Shown: in pieces, positions 26,909-39,531 of the stretch
Layout of the letters: each line of letters opens with the position of its first letter
Position numbering within the stretch: the stretch's first letter is position 1
From: Campylobacter sputorum
GTDB lineage: Bacteria > Campylobacterota > Campylobacteria > Campylobacterales > Campylobacteraceae
Direction: 5' to 3'
Length of the DNA: 64,000 nt
Assembly (NCBI RefSeq): GCF_002220775.1
Contig: NZ_CP019685.1
Span: forward strand, 1,550,001 to 1,614,000
Translations under genes and position numbers: made by a program
Notes under the pieces: model-generated
The model's input: the letters and a program-made list of their open reading frames with translations, nothing else
Told to the model about the DNA's origin: nothing
Database searches by the model: none

Positions 26909-28140
26909 AAATACTCCTTTTTATTGTATTGTTTATGAAAATATATTAGAATTTTATAACAAATTTCTAACATTAAAATTAAATTTGGCTTAAAATAAAT
27001 TGTATACAATATCAGACAAAATTTATCAGTTTTTTGGAATTGTTACTAATTTTTTGACTTTTCATAAGCACCTTTATAAATATCAGATATAAAAATTTGT
27101 ATAAATTAAAAAGTTAAGTATTATAGAAAAACCGCCAAACTTTAAACTAGAGACAATTTAAGCAGAATTTTATATTATCAATATTTAGTAAAATGTATTA
27201 GAGATTTTCTTTATTGCAGCATCTAAATTCACACTCTTTTTTACTTCACTTACACTCGTAAAGAAACTATGCCACTAGGAAGTGTAATATAAATAATATC
27301 TCTTTGTATATTTAAACTTACTTAACCATCATGCTTTTAATAACCATCGAAATTTTCTATACTATGTTATTTGGTTTTTATCATTTTCAAACTAGTTCTT
27401 GTAGTGTTTAAAGCAGTAGTTAATCTTTGTTACATAATCAATCTATAATAAGCTTAAATAGATTTTAATCAAACTATTAACCTTATTTAGCCCTAAATCT
27501 TTAATTTTATTTTAAAAACATAGATAATATACAGGATCTAAAAAATATTTTAACAAAAATATAAGTTATATAAAATCTAAATAAAAAAGAAGTTATTTAA
27601 AATATTTTGTAGGTATAATCATACAAGATAATGCTTTCATTTAATTTACCAAGCTACTTAAAATAGGGCTAGTTTGTTTGGTAAACAGTTTTTAGTTATC
27701 TATCATCATGTGTTTAAGCATATTTTATATTTACGGCTACGAGTAAAATAGAAATACTTTTTTTCTTATTGCCTATCCATCCATCTGTTTCTTTTGGCTT
27801 TGAAACAACTTTCATATATTTCAAATTTTTAACTTCTAGGTGAGCGAAGGTAACTGGAAATTTCACGAAATTTCTTTTACAAACTAAAAATAACTTAAAT
27901 TTTATAACTATAACAGCCTTACAAAAATTTTTTACTATTAAGTCTAATAAATTTGAAAAATAAAACTAATAATATTAATTAGTATATTATTAAGCAAAAT
28001 GCTATATTAAGTGCAAAAATCATAAAATTTTCTAACTTTTAGTTTATACAATAATTTAAATAATATATTGCAAGTTATGATTTATGTTTATTACTCTGAA
28101 AAATTAATGTCTAGAAAAAATTAAAGAAGAACAAATAAAA
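26909..28140. other. About 1.2 kb without an intact gene between assT and dsbI
   Basis: A+T-rich DNA with stops in all frames. The right-hand end at 26909-26960 should contain the assT promoter. On the minus strand two protein-like fragments survive: one at 27714-27882 and one near 27200-27290, where ITLPSGIVSLRV in one frame runs into SEVKKSVNLDAAIKKI in another. I could not assign either to a family. Confidence 0.55.
27714..27882 (-). pseudogene. Remnant of an unidentified gene
   Basis: The minus-strand frame ending at TAA 27714-27716 reads PVTFAHLEVKNLKYMKVV, then KPKETDGWIGNKKK and ISILLVAVNIKYA. The composition (Trp, Gly, Pro, alternating hydrophobics) is protein-like, unlike the Phe/Lys/Asn noise around it. 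No start with a ribosome-binding site is visible. It lies between dsbI and assT in the same orientation, so it may be a lost member of that operon. Family unknown. Confidence 0.35.
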
Positions 28141-28172
28141 CAATAAAGTGCCAAAAAAGTGGCACTTTATTG
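28141..28172 (-). terminator. Terminator after dsbI
   Basis: A 13-bp perfect stem (CAATAAAGTGCCA with TGGCACTTTATTG) and a 6-base loop, four bases beyond the dsbI stop. It separates dsbLI from assT transcription. Confidence 0.8.
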
Positions 28173-28176
28173 ATAC

Positions 28177-28827
28177 TTACTTATTTTTTATAGATGTCAC
28201 AATCCATGATCCAAGCATAGCTGCTAAAAGCACTGTAGCTAAAACATATGCCATAAGTGTACATTGTGCCATATCTAAAAATTTAGCAGATGGAACCAAA
28301 TACCAGCCTTCAGAATAGAAATTTGTAAAAAATGTCTGAATTGCATCAAGCTGTGCACCATCTGGAACAACTGGAGAATCATAACCACAATCTCCTGTTG
28401 GTTTAAACCAATCAGGTGCCCACTCAGCTAACGGGAGACCAAAAGGGAAATTAGGATCAGTCGAACAACCTTGAACACCAAAAGGATCATCCCCGTGAAC
28501 GGCTTCGTGAATGCTGTGGAGTTTAACACTATAGCCTATACCAATAATAGCTCCATAAAATCCAAAAACATAACCTATTATTTTAAGAATAATATTTTTC
28601 GGATTAATTGCTGCTATAATGCCACCAAGTGCCATTACTATCATTGAAAATCTTATGTAAACACATTGTTCGCATGGCAACATATATAGATAATTTTGAA
28701 AGAAGCTATGGGCTAATATAACTAGCCCACCCATAGCAACTACCATCAATATCCATAAAAATCTTTGATCTTGCCATCTTGACATAGTGTCAATAGGCGA
28801 ACTTTTAAAATCACTCCATAGACTCAT
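28177..28827 (-). CDS. dsbI: DsbI/DsbB-type quinone-linked disulfide oxidoreductase
   Basis: 216 residues with about five membrane helices. The first periplasmic redox pair is Cys52-Cys55 in LPCEQC, and the second loop carries Cys121 and Cys147. DsbI reoxidises the DsbL partner and passes electrons to quinone. The long second loop and C-terminal helix fit the DsbI branch found with AssT rather than housekeeping DsbB. It follows dsbL by 9 bp on the minus strand. Confidence 0.88.
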   Translation of the reverse strand: MSLWSDFKSSPIDTMSRWQDQRFLWILMVVAMGGLVILAHSFFQNYLYMLPCEQCVYIRFSMIVMALGGIIAAINPKNIILKIIGYVFGFYGAIIGIGYSVKLHSIHEAVHGDDPFGVQGCSTDPNFPFGLPLAEWAPDWFKPTGDCGYDSPVVPDGAQLDAIQTFFTNFYSEGWYLVPSAKFLDMAQCTLMAYVLATVLLAAMLGSWIVTSIKNK

Positions 28828-28836
28828 AAAATTTCC

Positions 28837-29523
28837 TTATTTTAAATTATGAAGCTCTTTGATAGTATTTGCCATTTGATCTATACCTTTTATAGATTTT
28901 GTATAGATAAGATATTTACCATCAACTACAAATGCCGGAACACCTTGTATTTTGGCTACCATATAAGAATCACTGCTTTGATCCATACCCCATTTATTTA
29001 GTATATCTTGAACTTTTTGATCTTTAGCTGCTCCATCAACATCTGCTTTAGTCATACCAACTGGTTCAAGTGCTGTTTTGTAAAACGCCTCAACATTTTC
29101 AGGTTTACTAGCATCATTACCCCATTTTTCTTTTTTGTCATGATAAGCTTTATATAGAGCAAATTTTACTTTTTTGAAATTTGAATTATCATCTAGTAAA
29201 TCAATACCAGCTGCTTGATCTTTTGCAATCATAACTGCAAGAATTTCGCTACCATACTTACCAAATTGACCTTTTGTAGCTAAATGATATGGAACAAATT
29301 TCATCTCTGGTACTTTTTTCATAACAGGTTTTGTTACAGCTTTGTCATATTTATAGCAAAATGGACAATCATAACTAAATACTTTTATAACTGTACCTTC
29401 TGCATTAGCAATAGGTTTTTCGAGTTTAACATAATCTGTACCCTCTACTACGGCTGCACTTGCACTGATTCCTGTTAGCATAGCTAAAACTACTAAAGAC
29501 TTTGTAAAAGTTTTTAAAAACAT
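28837..29523 (-). CDS. dsbL: DsbL/DsbA-type thiol:disulfide oxidoreductase
   Basis: A signal peptide (MFLKTFTKSLVVLAMLTG, cleavage near SASA) precedes a DsbA fold with active site Cys53-Pro-Phe-Cys56 and a cis-Pro loop in IQGVPAFVV. CPFC instead of CPHC is typical of the DsbL type, which oxidises AssT. 228 residues. The position before dsbI, with assT further on, supports the pairing. A wider role in periplasmic disulfide formation cannot be excluded. Confidence 0.88.
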   Translation of the reverse strand: MFLKTFTKSLVVLAMLTGISASAAVVEGTDYVKLEKPIANAEGTVIKVFSYDCPFCYKYDKAVTKPVMKKVPEMKFVPYHLATKGQFGKYGSEILAVMIAKDQAAGIDLLDDNSNFKKVKFALYKAYHDKKEKWGNDASKPENVEAFYKTALEPVGMTKADVDGAAKDQKVQDILNKWGMDQSSDSYMVAKIQGVPAFVVDGKYLIYTKSIKGIDQMANTIKELHNLK

Positions 29524-29617
29524 TATATTACTCCTTATGTGAAATTACATTGTAATAGTAGCAAATTAATCTATCAATACGCTGACATAAAACTTAATAT
29601 AATATTAATTATATCTA

Positions 29618-30535
29618 TTAACGATTAGGTGAAACTTTCGCTTCTTCTGAATTTGGGTAAGTACTTTTTAGAAATTTATAAAATTTATCAGCACTATTTT
29701 TATCGCCAACTTTATCAAAACTAATTGCAGTATGATATAGTAATTTAGGAGTATAGTTTGCTTTATCATATATAGCTATACTTTTTTGATAGTACTCTAT
29801 AGCAGATGAGTAGGATGTGTTAAAATACTCAATTTCACCAAGCATAAATGTTGCTTCGGCTGGTCGATGATTGATACTTATAAGATACTCATATCTTGCT
29901 TTAGCACCTGAGTAATCTTTGCTTTTATACATATTAGATGCTTCTTTTAAAATATCGGCTGGAGATTTTGAAGTAAAATCAGAATTTAATGAAGTTGTTT
30001 CTACTTTAGCTTCTGGTTCTTTCTTTTTTGGAGTTGTAACTTTAGTGGTATCTTTTAAATTCATTTTAGATAAATCACTTTTTGATACATAGTTTGAATT
30101 AATAGAATCTATCAAGGTACTTAGCTCGGCTAAAACTTTTTTTATTTCATTGTTATTTTTTTCTTGTATAGCTCTACTTTCTTCTACATACTTTCTAAGA
30201 TCACCCTTAGCAGAGTCTCCACCACTTGAACCGCCACTTTCTAGCATATTAAGTCTTTGCTCTATTCTGCCTATTTGAGCATTATTGCCCTCTACAATAC
30301 TTTGAAGACCCTCTATACGCTCTATAGCGTTATTTAGTTTTGCTTCTGTGCTTCCAAAACTTTGATTTAGTTTTTCTACTTTGTTTTTGTTATTTAATAA
30401 AACTTGCTCATTTTTTGTAAGACCATAAGGATTAGAAGCATCTAAATTTCCAGCATCAAATACTGAAACTTCTGCAGAAAATAGTGAAGTGGTAGCCATA
30501 AAAATAGCTACCAAAAAAAGACTTTTTTTAATCAT
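29618..30535 (-). CDS. cpoB: CpoB/YbgF-like Tol-Pal accessory protein
   Basis: Periplasmic, 305 residues: a signal peptide (MIKKSLFLVAIFMATTSLFS), a coiled coil at about 45-140 (KVEKLNQSFGSTEAKLNNAI and on), a linker rich in Thr, Lys and Pro, and C-terminal TPR repeats from about 185 (ADILKEASNMYKSKDYSGAK, then two more units). CpoB links Tol-Pal constriction with septal peptidoglycan synthesis. It is the last gene of the fmt-to-cpoB series, directly after pal, as in C. jejuni (Cj0114). Confidence 0.85.
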   Translation of the reverse strand: MIKKSLFLVAIFMATTSLFSAEVSVFDAGNLDASNPYGLTKNEQVLLNNKNKVEKLNQSFGSTEAKLNNAIERIEGLQSIVEGNNAQIGRIEQRLNMLESGGSSGGDSAKGDLRKYVEESRAIQEKNNNEIKKVLAELSTLIDSINSNYVSKSDLSKMNLKDTTKVTTPKKKEPEAKVETTSLNSDFTSKSPADILKEASNMYKSKDYSGAKARYEYLISINHRPAEATFMLGEIEYFNTSYSSAIEYYQKSIAIYDKANYTPKLLYHTAISFDKVGDKNSADKFYKFLKSTYPNSEEAKVSPNR

Positions 30536-30538
30536 AAA

Positions 30539-31057
30539 TTATGGAAGAAGTGTAAAATCTGCACGTCTATTTTGAGAATCGCAAGATTTTGATCTCTCAG
30601 TACAAACTGGGTTACTTTTACCATTGCTAACGATAGAAATTCTATCTGCATTTATACCACGGCTAGAAAGCGCGTCTTTAACAGCTTTCGCTCTTTTTAA
30701 TCCAAGTGCATAGTTATATTCATCTGTTCCCCACTCATCGCAGTTTCCTTCTAATTTTATAGACAAGCTACTTGCATCTGAAGATGAAAGAAGATCGGCA
30801 TTTGTTGCTACAACTGGTTGCATATCACTTTTGATATTAAATTTATCAAAATCAAAATATACTGTTTTGATTTGTGAATTAAGTTGAGCTATAAGAGCAT
30901 TAAGTCTGTCTGCCTCACTCATTGTATCTCTACTACCAGAATAATCGCTACTTACACCTTGTGAACTTGCACTTGTGTCAACTTCTGGACTTTTTTGGCT
31001 ACAACCACTAAATAAAATAGCAGCTGCTGCTACTGAAACTAAAAGTATTTTTTTCAT
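30539..31057 (-). CDS. pal: Peptidoglycan-associated lipoprotein Pal
   Basis: Start at 31057, where AAGGGAAG precedes the ATG by six bases; a longer in-frame reading from 31120 lacks a site. A lipoprotein signal ending AAAAILFSGC is followed by a Ser-rich linker and an OmpA-like peptidoglycan-binding domain (VYFDFDKFNIKSDMQP, EGNCDEWGTDEYNYALG, RISIVSNGKSNP, QNRRADF). EGNCDEWG has Trp where most Pal proteins have Arg. 172 residues. Confidence 0.94.
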   Translation of the reverse strand: MKKILLVSVAAAAILFSGCSQKSPEVDTSASSQGVSSDYSGSRDTMSEADRLNALIAQLNSQIKTVYFDFDKFNIKSDMQPVVATNADLLSSSDASSLSIKLEGNCDEWGTDEYNYALGLKRAKAVKDALSSRGINADRISIVSNGKSNPVCTERSKSCDSQNRRADFTLLP

Positions 31058-31113
31058 ATTTCTTCCCTTTTTTGATTTGATTTTGCGTATTATAACACAA
31101 AATTTTAAAAATT

Positions 31114-32385
31114 CTACCAATCTACTGATTGAATTTTGCCAATTTTTAAAGGAAATTGAAAACTTTTATTTTCATTTACTCTTATTATACCAACAGCTGT
31201 CTGTCCACCCATATCTTTTATAAAGATTATACTTCCACCATCGCTAGAAAATCTTGGAAAGTTATTTTTACCACCAGATGTTAATTGTCTAACATAATTT
31301 GTTTGTGTTGATATTAGATATAAATTAAAATCCCTAGTACCAAATTGACCTATACTATCTTCTCTGCTAGAATATACTATATAGTTTTTATATGTACTTA
31401 CTGAGTTATTGTTTCTACCTTGATAAACCATCTGCTCTATTGCTTTATCATTAATGCCCTGAGAGTATATATTTGGATATCCTAGTCTATCACTTACAAA
31501 AACTATTCTTGAATCATTATCAACAAAATTTCCATTAACATCGATACCTTTATAATCGGTTAGTTGTTTTAAATTTTTATTTCTTAAATCATATAGATAT
31601 ATATCTGGTTGATCGTGTGGAGCTATAGTTAAAAGAAGTTTTGATCCATCTTCGCTCACATCAGAAGCAACAAGCATACCTTCCCCATCTATTATTTTTG
31701 TATTTTTGCCACTATCTAGATCATATCTATAAATAGACAAATTTGTTTTATTATATTTAGTATAATAAAACGCACTTTGCTCGTTGTTTGCCCATTTTGG
31801 AAATACATTAAGACCATCTCTGAATATAGTTTTTTGGTATGTAAGCGTATAATCAGCTATTATAATTTCGCTTCTCATAGGAGAAACTTCTCTTGCAAAA
31901 ATTATAGAATTAGCCATCCATTTTACTGGAGACATTCCAAGATTATCTATAAGATCCATGACGCTTTTATGTGCTAGATATGGGTATTTTTCTCCATTTG
32001 ATATATCGTACACTTTTTCATATCTAACCTGAGCTTTTTTTGGATCTATTATTTTTACATTTAATTTTAAGCTAGAATTTTTTGAGCCTTGTAGTGCATA
32101 TCTATATATAATTTGTGCACCTTTTTCACTCATAACATTACTAACTGGATCGCCAGCATAACTACTAGTTATATACTCATCTAAAACTTCAAAAGTAGCA
32201 CCAACTTTTAAGTCTCCCACAACTAATTTAAAAAACTTCTGTTTTAATGCTTCATCACTGACCTCGGTTGTTGCATCTTGAACAACTATTTTTGGTAAAA
32301 CTACACCTTGATTAACTATTGACATAGTAGCATCTACTGCAAATAAATTAATCGCCATAACCATTACTAAGAAAATTTTTTTCAT
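31114..32385 (-). CDS. tolB: Tol-Pal protein TolB
   Basis: Periplasmic beta-propeller protein. ATG 32385 is preferred (GGAG five bases upstream) over a GTG at 32391 that would overlap the Shine-Dalgarno sequence. A signal peptide (MKKIFLVMVMAINLFA) is followed by the N-terminal domain and WD-like repeats (SEDGSKLLLTIAPHDQPDIYL, IVFVSDRLGYPNIYSQ, FPRFSSDGGSIIFIKD). It interacts with Pal and TolA. About 423 residues. Confidence 0.93.
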   Translation of the reverse strand: MKKIFLVMVMAINLFAVDATMSIVNQGVVLPKIVVQDATTEVSDEALKQKFFKLVVGDLKVGATFEVLDEYITSSYAGDPVSNVMSEKGAQIIYRYALQGSKNSSLKLNVKIIDPKKAQVRYEKVYDISNGEKYPYLAHKSVMDLIDNLGMSPVKWMANSIIFAREVSPMRSEIIIADYTLTYQKTIFRDGLNVFPKWANNEQSAFYYTKYNKTNLSIYRYDLDSGKNTKIIDGEGMLVASDVSEDGSKLLLTIAPHDQPDIYLYDLRNKNLKQLTDYKGIDVNGNFVDNDSRIVFVSDRLGYPNIYSQGINDKAIEQMVYQGRNNNSVSTYKNYIVYSSREDSIGQFGTRDFNLYLISTQTNYVRQLTSGGKNNFPRFSSDGGSIIFIKDMGGQTAVGIIRVNENKSFQFPLKIGKIQSVDW

Positions 32386-32387
32386 AC

Positions 32388-33266
32388 TCACTCCGTTACT
32401 GTTTTATCTTCTAAAACTACTTTAATAACATTATCCTTACCAGCTGGAGCTGGAGGAAATGTAACATTTTGCATATCTGCTAAGAATTTTTTAACTTTTT
32501 GGTTAAACTCATTATCAGGAGATAATCCTACTATATTGTAGCTGAATTTACCATATTTATCTATATTTATTTCAACCTCTGCTGTATTATCTGTTTGTGC
32601 ACGATAAACTCTCCAATGTTGTTCAAGTATCCTTGTAATTGCTCCATAAAAAGGATCATATATACCGGTACTCTGTGCCTTTGGCGACTTTGCAATTTGA
32701 TCTATTTCTAGACCTTTTACAAGATCACTTGCAGACTTTTTAGTAGTTGTTGTATCATTATCACTCTTTTTTCTACTTTGAACTTTTTGTGGCGATGAAA
32801 CTTCTTCTTTTTTAATAACTTCTTTCTTTTGTGTTTTTGTATCTTTTATCTTGGATGTATCTACCGCCTTAAACAAATCTTGAATATTAGGTTCTTCCTT
32901 TGGCTTTGGCGGAGGCGGTAGTTCTTTTTTAACCTCTTTTACTTCTTTAATTTCTTTTTGAGTTTTAGGCTCTTTCATAGTAGTTTGTTCTTTTACCACT
33001 TCATCTATTTTTTGAGTCTCAACTGGTTTTTCTTCAACTAGCTTTTCCTCTTTTAGCTTTTGTGTTTTTGGTGTATTTGATTCTATTTGACTATCAATTA
33101 CTACAACATCCATAAACGCATCCAATGTGTCTGTATATTTTTTTGCCTCTTCTTTATATTGTGTTATTTTAAAAAAAAGCAACAACAAAAGAGTTAAATA
33201 TATAAAAAAAGAAAAGAAAAAAGAACTAAAAACTGGATATTTTACGCCATTATCATTTTTAACCAT
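32388..33266 (-). CDS. tolA: TolA-like energy-transducing protein
   Basis: 292 residues: one N-terminal transmembrane helix (about 12-30), a long Lys/Glu/Pro-rich central segment that spans the periplasm, and a C-terminal TonB/TolA-like domain from about 200 (FYGAITRILEQHWRVYR ... AEVEINIDKYGKFSYNIVGL). It couples TolQR and proton motive force to the outer membrane. Its ATG overlaps the tolR stop. The domain could also be classed as TonB_C; context favours TolA. Confidence 0.85.
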   Translation of the reverse strand: MVKNDNGVKYPVFSSFFFSFFIYLTLLLLLFFKITQYKEEAKKYTDTLDAFMDVVVIDSQIESNTPKTQKLKEEKLVEEKPVETQKIDEVVKEQTTMKEPKTQKEIKEVKEVKKELPPPPKPKEEPNIQDLFKAVDTSKIKDTKTQKKEVIKKEEVSSPQKVQSRKKSDNDTTTTKKSASDLVKGLEIDQIAKSPKAQSTGIYDPFYGAITRILEQHWRVYRAQTDNTAEVEINIDKYGKFSYNIVGLSPDNEFNQKVKKFLADMQNVTFPPAPAGKDNVIKVVLEDKTVTE

Positions 33267-33654
33267 TTGTTTGTAAAGCTACCTTTGTAAAGCCAGCATT
33301 TTTAACACTTTTTAATACAAACATAACATCATCATATAATAAATTTTTATCGGCTTTTATATAAACGGGTGATTCTTTATCATATTTTGAAGACAAAAGC
33401 ATTATATTGTCAGGAAGTTCCATTATAGACATTGTGCTTTGATCTATATAAACCTTTTTATTAACATCAACTCTAATGACTAAATCCTTAGACTTACTTT
33501 GATTTGCACTGCTTTTTGAACCATCTGGCAAAGTAATATGTTCTTCATAAACCAAAGTAGGTGCTGTAACCATAAGTATTGCTAGTAGAACTAGCATTAT
33601 ATCAACAAGCGGAGTTATATTTAACTCTGGTGAATCTTCCTCAAATGTAGTCAT
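33259..33654 (-). CDS. tolR: TolR/ExbD-family protein
   Basis: 131 residues: a short cytoplasmic N-terminus, one transmembrane helix with the essential Asp in ITPLVDIMLVLLAILMV, and a periplasmic domain (VYIDQSTMSI, VYIKADKNLLYDDVMFVLK). Part of the proton channel with TolQ. The start overlaps the tolQ stop by one base. Annotated exbD in C. jejuni, but placed in the Tol operon. Confidence 0.9.
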   Translation of the reverse strand: MTTFEEDSPELNITPLVDIMLVLLAILMVTAPTLVYEEHITLPDGSKSSANQSKSKDLVIRVDVNKKVYIDQSTMSIMELPDNIMLLSSKYDKESPVYIKADKNLLYDDVMFVLKSVKNAGFTKVALQTNG

Positions 33655-34226
33655 TAATCTTCTTTGGAATTAGCCAAAATGATATCTGCTTCATTATTTA
33701 TAACATACATAAGTTCATATGACTTTCTCTTAAGTATAAGATGGAAAGTATAAGCAGGGATAGCAACGAAAATACCACATCCGGTTGCAACTAATGCCTC
33801 ACTAATAGCTGGTGCTATTACACTTATAGAACCGCCGCTTTGTCCTAACTTAGAAAAAGTTTCTAATATTGAAACGACAGTGCCAAAAAGTCCTATAAAA
33901 GGTGATGTAGAAGCTATAATACTAAGCCAAGTTAATCCACTTGTGGAGTTTTTTTGGGCTTTACTTATACAAATATTTAATTTTTCTTTTGAAATCTTAT
34001 CTGAAGTACATTTTTTTAATATAGTATTAACAGGAACAACCTTACTCCCCATCAAAAAGGATTCTAGGGCACTTTGTTCATCGCTAATCCATTTTTTAAG
34101 CCCAATTAATCTAGATATAAGTATAGTAAAACTTACAATAAAATATATAGACAACCATGTTAAGACAAAAATAGTTATAAAACTGCTTCTTAAAAAGTAA
34201 TCAAAAAATATATCTAAGCCGCCCAC
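33654..34226 (-). CDS. tolQ: TolQ/ExbB-family proton channel protein
   Basis: 190 residues, three membrane helices. MotA/TolQ/ExbB signatures: LTWLSIIASTSPFIGLFGTVVSILETF and SEALVATGCGIFVAIPAYTFH. Powers TolA. The start overlaps the atpC stop by one base, so Tol-Pal is co-transcribed with ATP synthase, as in C. jejuni (Cj0109). Confidence 0.91.
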   Translation of the reverse strand: MGGLDIFFDYFLRSSFITIFVLTWLSIYFIVSFTILISRLIGLKKWISDEQSALESFLMGSKVVPVNTILKKCTSDKISKEKLNICISKAQKNSTSGLTWLSIIASTSPFIGLFGTVVSILETFSKLGQSGGSISVIAPAISEALVATGCGIFVAIPAYTFHLILKRKSYELMYVINNEADIILANSKED

Positions 34227-34615
34227 TAATGTTTTCTCACCGTACTATCTATTTTTGACATAGTTGAAGCCATGGCTATACTATCACTACTCATACTACT
34301 TATAAGCTCTTTTGCATCTTCTAAAGATTTTGCGAGCTCACTATCATTATTTCCAGAAACGTAAACAGTTCCATCTGCTAATATACTAACATGATTTTCA
34401 TCTATCTTAGCATAGCCCCAGTTTATAGCAACAACTTCATGAGAACCGTTTACATCTTCTATAACTATTGCCCCTGCTTTAAGAAGCGTTATCAAAGAGG
34501 CGTGTCTAGGTAAAATACCTAGCTCACCCTCTGCTCCAGGAATAACTACCGATTTTACATCATTTGAAAATATCATACCATCAGGAGTTACAATTTCTAA
34601 TTTCAATGTATCCAT
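34226..34615 (-). CDS. atpC: ATP synthase epsilon subunit
   Basis: 129 residues. The N-terminal beta-sandwich starts KLEIVTPDGMIFSNDVKSVV and includes GAEGELGILPRHASLITLLK; a C-terminal helical pair follows. Last gene of the ATP synthase part. 12 bp after atpD. Confidence 0.94.
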   Translation of the reverse strand: MDTLKLEIVTPDGMIFSNDVKSVVIPGAEGELGILPRHASLITLLKAGAIVIEDVNGSHEVVAINWGYAKIDENHVSILADGTVYVSGNNDSELAKSLEDAKELISSMSSDSIAMASTMSKIDSTVRKH

Positions 34616-34627
34616 AAACTATATTCC

Positions 34628-36935
<2,308 letters not shown>

Positions 36936-36943
36936 TTCTAACC

Positions 36944-38461
36944 TTATTCAACTACAAAAGTCGCCTTAAAATCATTTAATGCTTTAATAAGCAACTCCTC
37001 TATTTCTTTATCAAGTGCTTTTTTATTTAAAATTTGCTCAAAAAGTTCAGGACATTTTGCTTCTATATATGGATAAAGCTCATTTTCAAATTTAGATATA
37101 GCAGATACTGGTATATCGTCTAAATACCCTTGACTTCCTGCATATATTATAACAACTTGTTTCTCAATACCAAGAGGTGAATAAGGAGGTTGTTTTAGTA
37201 TCTCAACCATTCTTTGTCCTCTTTCAAGTTGTTTTCTACTGCTTTCATCAAGATCACTTGCGAATTGTGCAAATGCTTGAAGTTCACGATATTGTGCCAA
37301 GTCAAGTCTTAGAGTTCCTGAAACTTTTTTGATAGCTTTAATCTGCGCTGCACCGCCAACCCTTGATACTGAAAGCCCAACATTTATAGCTGGCCTTACA
37401 CCTGAGTTAAAAAGATTTGTTTCAAGATAAATTTGGCCATCTGTAATAGAAATAACATTAGTTGGAATATATGCAGAAACATCTCCAGCTTGTGTTTCTA
37501 TAATAGGAAGTGCTGTTAGTGAGCCGGCTCCTAATTTATCGCTTAATTTACTTGCTCTTTCTAAAAGTCTTGAATGAATATAAAAAACATCGCCAGGATA
37601 TGCTTCTCTTCCTGGTGGTCTTCTTAAGATAAGCGACATTTCACGATATGCTACTGCGTGCTTGCTTAAATCATCATATATTATCAAAGCGTGTCTTGAG
37701 TTATCTCTAAAATACTCGCCCATTGTGCATCCTGCATAAGGAGCAATGTATTGAAGTGCCGCAGCTTCACTCGCACTAGCGCTTACTACTATAGTATAAT
37801 CCATAGCACCATACTCTTCAAGTTTTTTAACAACTTGAGCTACGGTTGATTGTTTTTGACCTATTGCTACATAGATACAAATAACATCTCCGCCTTTTTG
37901 ATTTATGATAGTATCAGTTGCAACTGTGGTTTTTCCTGTTTGTCTATCGCCAATGATAAGTTCTCTTTGTCCTCTACCGATTGGAACAAGTGCATCAACA
38001 GCCTTAAGACCTGTTTGAAGTGGCTCATGAACAGATTTTCTAGCCATAATACCTTTTGCTTTTTCTTCAACAAATCTACTTTCTGTTGCTTCTATAGGAC
38101 CTTTGCCATCTATCGGTTCACCAAGAGCATTTACAACCCTGCCTATAAGAGCATCTCCAACAGGAACTCTTAGAAGTTTGCCAAGTCTTTTTACGCTTTG
38201 ACCCTCTTTTATGTTAGCACAACTTCCTAAAACAACAACACCAACACTATTTTCTTCTAAGTTTAAAGCAAGGCCCTTTGTTCCATTTTCAAACTCAACC
38301 ATCTCATTTGCCATAACATTTTTTATGCCATAAACCGATGCAACGCCATCAGCTATAGATACTACCTTACCAGTTTCTTCAATATCAACACTAAAATCAA
38401 AATTTTCAATTCTTTCTTTGATTATAGAGCTAATTTCTTCAACTTTAATTTTTTCACTCAC
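36944..38461 (-). CDS. atpA: ATP synthase alpha subunit
   Basis: 505 residues. Walker [10 protein letters not shown], the alpha-subunit signature [14 protein letters not shown], and [18 protein letters not shown]. Non-catalytic nucleotide-binding subunit of F1. Confidence 0.98.
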   Translation of the reverse strand: MSEKIKVEEISSIIKERIENFDFSVDIEETGKVVSIADGVASVYGIKNVMANEMVEFENGTKGLALNLEENSVGVVVLGSCANIKEGQSVKRLGKLLRVPVGDALIGRVVNALGEPIDGKGPIEATESRFVEEKAKGIMARKSVHEPLQTGLKAVDALVPIGRGQRELIIGDRQTGKTTVATDTIINQKGGDVICIYVAIGQKQSTVAQVVKKLEEYGAMDYTIVVSASASEAAALQYIAPYAGCTMGEYFRDNSRHALIIYDDLSKHAVAYREMSLILRRPPGREAYPGDVFYIHSRLLERASKLSDKLGAGSLTALPIIETQAGDVSAYIPTNVISITDGQIYLETNLFNSGVRPAINVGLSVSRVGGAAQIKAIKKVSGTLRLDLAQYRELQAFAQFASDLDESSRKQLERGQRMVEILKQPPYSPLGIEKQVVIIYAGSQGYLDDIPVSAISKFENELYPYIEAKCPELFEQILNKKALDKEIEELLIKALNDFKATFVVE

Positions 38462-38474
38462 TATTTTACTCCTT

Positions 38475-39005
38475 TTATATTGCTTTTAATATATATTCAC
38501 TCATCATATCTTTGAGCCTATCGATAGAAAAATTAATCTCGGCACCAAGATCTGGTATGCTAATTTTTATACCATTAAAATCATTTGTATAAAAATCAAA
38601 TACAACTTTTGCATTAAATTTCTTTGAAAAACTATCTTCTAAAAGTTTTTTTTGTTCATCCAAAAGATTAGATTTAGTATAAACCACTCCTTTATACATT
38701 TTCTTAGATAATGCATTTGCGTGGTTTAATTCTTTTGCTATACTAGGTATTATTGTTAATCTTTTATTTTCAGATAATAATTTTATAAAATTTATAAATT
38801 TAGAATTTGGATTATCAACTAATGATAATATAAAATCTGCTTTTTGAAAACTATTTAGAATTGGTGAAGTTACCACATAATTAAATTTTTCTATAAAAAA
38901 AGCTGACTTTATATCATTTAGTGCTGATATAACATAATCTAATTCTTCGTTTTCAAACTCGCTTAAAATGGCTTTAACATATTTTTTAGAAACTTGATTG
39001 CTCAT
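38475..39005 (-). CDS. atpH: ATP synthase delta subunit
   Basis: 176 residues. N-terminal helical domain ([20 protein letters not shown]), central [14 protein letters not shown] and a C-terminal domain with [16 protein letters not shown]. Links F1 to the peripheral stalk. Its start overlaps the atpF stop by one base. Confidence 0.93.
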   Translation of the reverse strand: MSNQVSKKYVKAILSEFENEELDYVISALNDIKSAFFIEKFNYVVTSPILNSFQKADFILSLVDNPNSKFINFIKLLSENKRLTIIPSIAKELNHANALSKKMYKGVVYTKSNLLDEQKKLLEDSFSKKFNAKVVFDFYTNDFNGIKISIPDLGAEINFSIDRLKDMMSEYILKAI

Positions 39006-39520
39006 TATCCAACCTTCTTAAGAACGATATCAACTAAATCACCTTGATCTAGTTTTAGATTTTTTTCTGCAAAAATTTCATCTAAAACTTTACAAACAAC
39101 TTCTTTTGTCATCTTGCGTTTTTCAAATTCTTTTTGATTATCATAATTTTTAATCAAATTTGCAATATCTTGAGATAAATCTTTTTCAACGCCTTTTTTT
39201 AAATTTTCAGCTTCTTTATGCGCAGTATTGATAATATCTTTTGCAAGTACATTTGCTTCATCAACTCTTTTTATAGCTGCTTCTTTTTTGTTTTTTGAAT
39301 CTTTTAATTTTTCTGAAATAGCTTCTAATCTTTTTGCTATACCATTACTTCTATTTATAAAAAAATTCTTTAAAGGCTGTGCAATTAAATAGTATAGTAT
39401 CGCTGCAAATATAATAAAATTTATAGTTCTTGGCACTATATCATAATCTTTTGGTGCATCAGAAGTAGCACTGAAAAGAAATATCGGCACAAACAATACA
39501 AAAAGTATCTTGGTTTTCAA
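39005..39520 (-). CDS. atpF: ATP synthase subunit b
   Basis: 171 residues with an N-terminal signal-like helix (MKTKILFVLFVPIFLFSA), a membrane helix near 28-46 (FIIFAAILYYLIAQPLK) and a long charged helix forming the peripheral stalk. The extra N-terminal hydrophobic segment is usual in campylobacters. Confidence 0.9.
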   Translation of the reverse strand: MKTKILFVLFVPIFLFSATSDAPKDYDIVPRTINFIIFAAILYYLIAQPLKNFFINRSNGIAKRLEAISEKLKDSKNKKEAAIKRVDEANVLAKDIINTAHKEAENLKKGVEKDLSQDIANLIKNYDNQKEFEKRKMTKEVVCKVLDEIFAEKNLKLDQGDLVDIVLKKVG

Positions 39521-39531
39521 ATTTACCCTCC

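Noticed and set aside
25098-26993. Plus-strand open frames opposite assT
   Set aside because: Short, without start signals, and fully explained by the well-conserved sulfotransferase on the minus strand.
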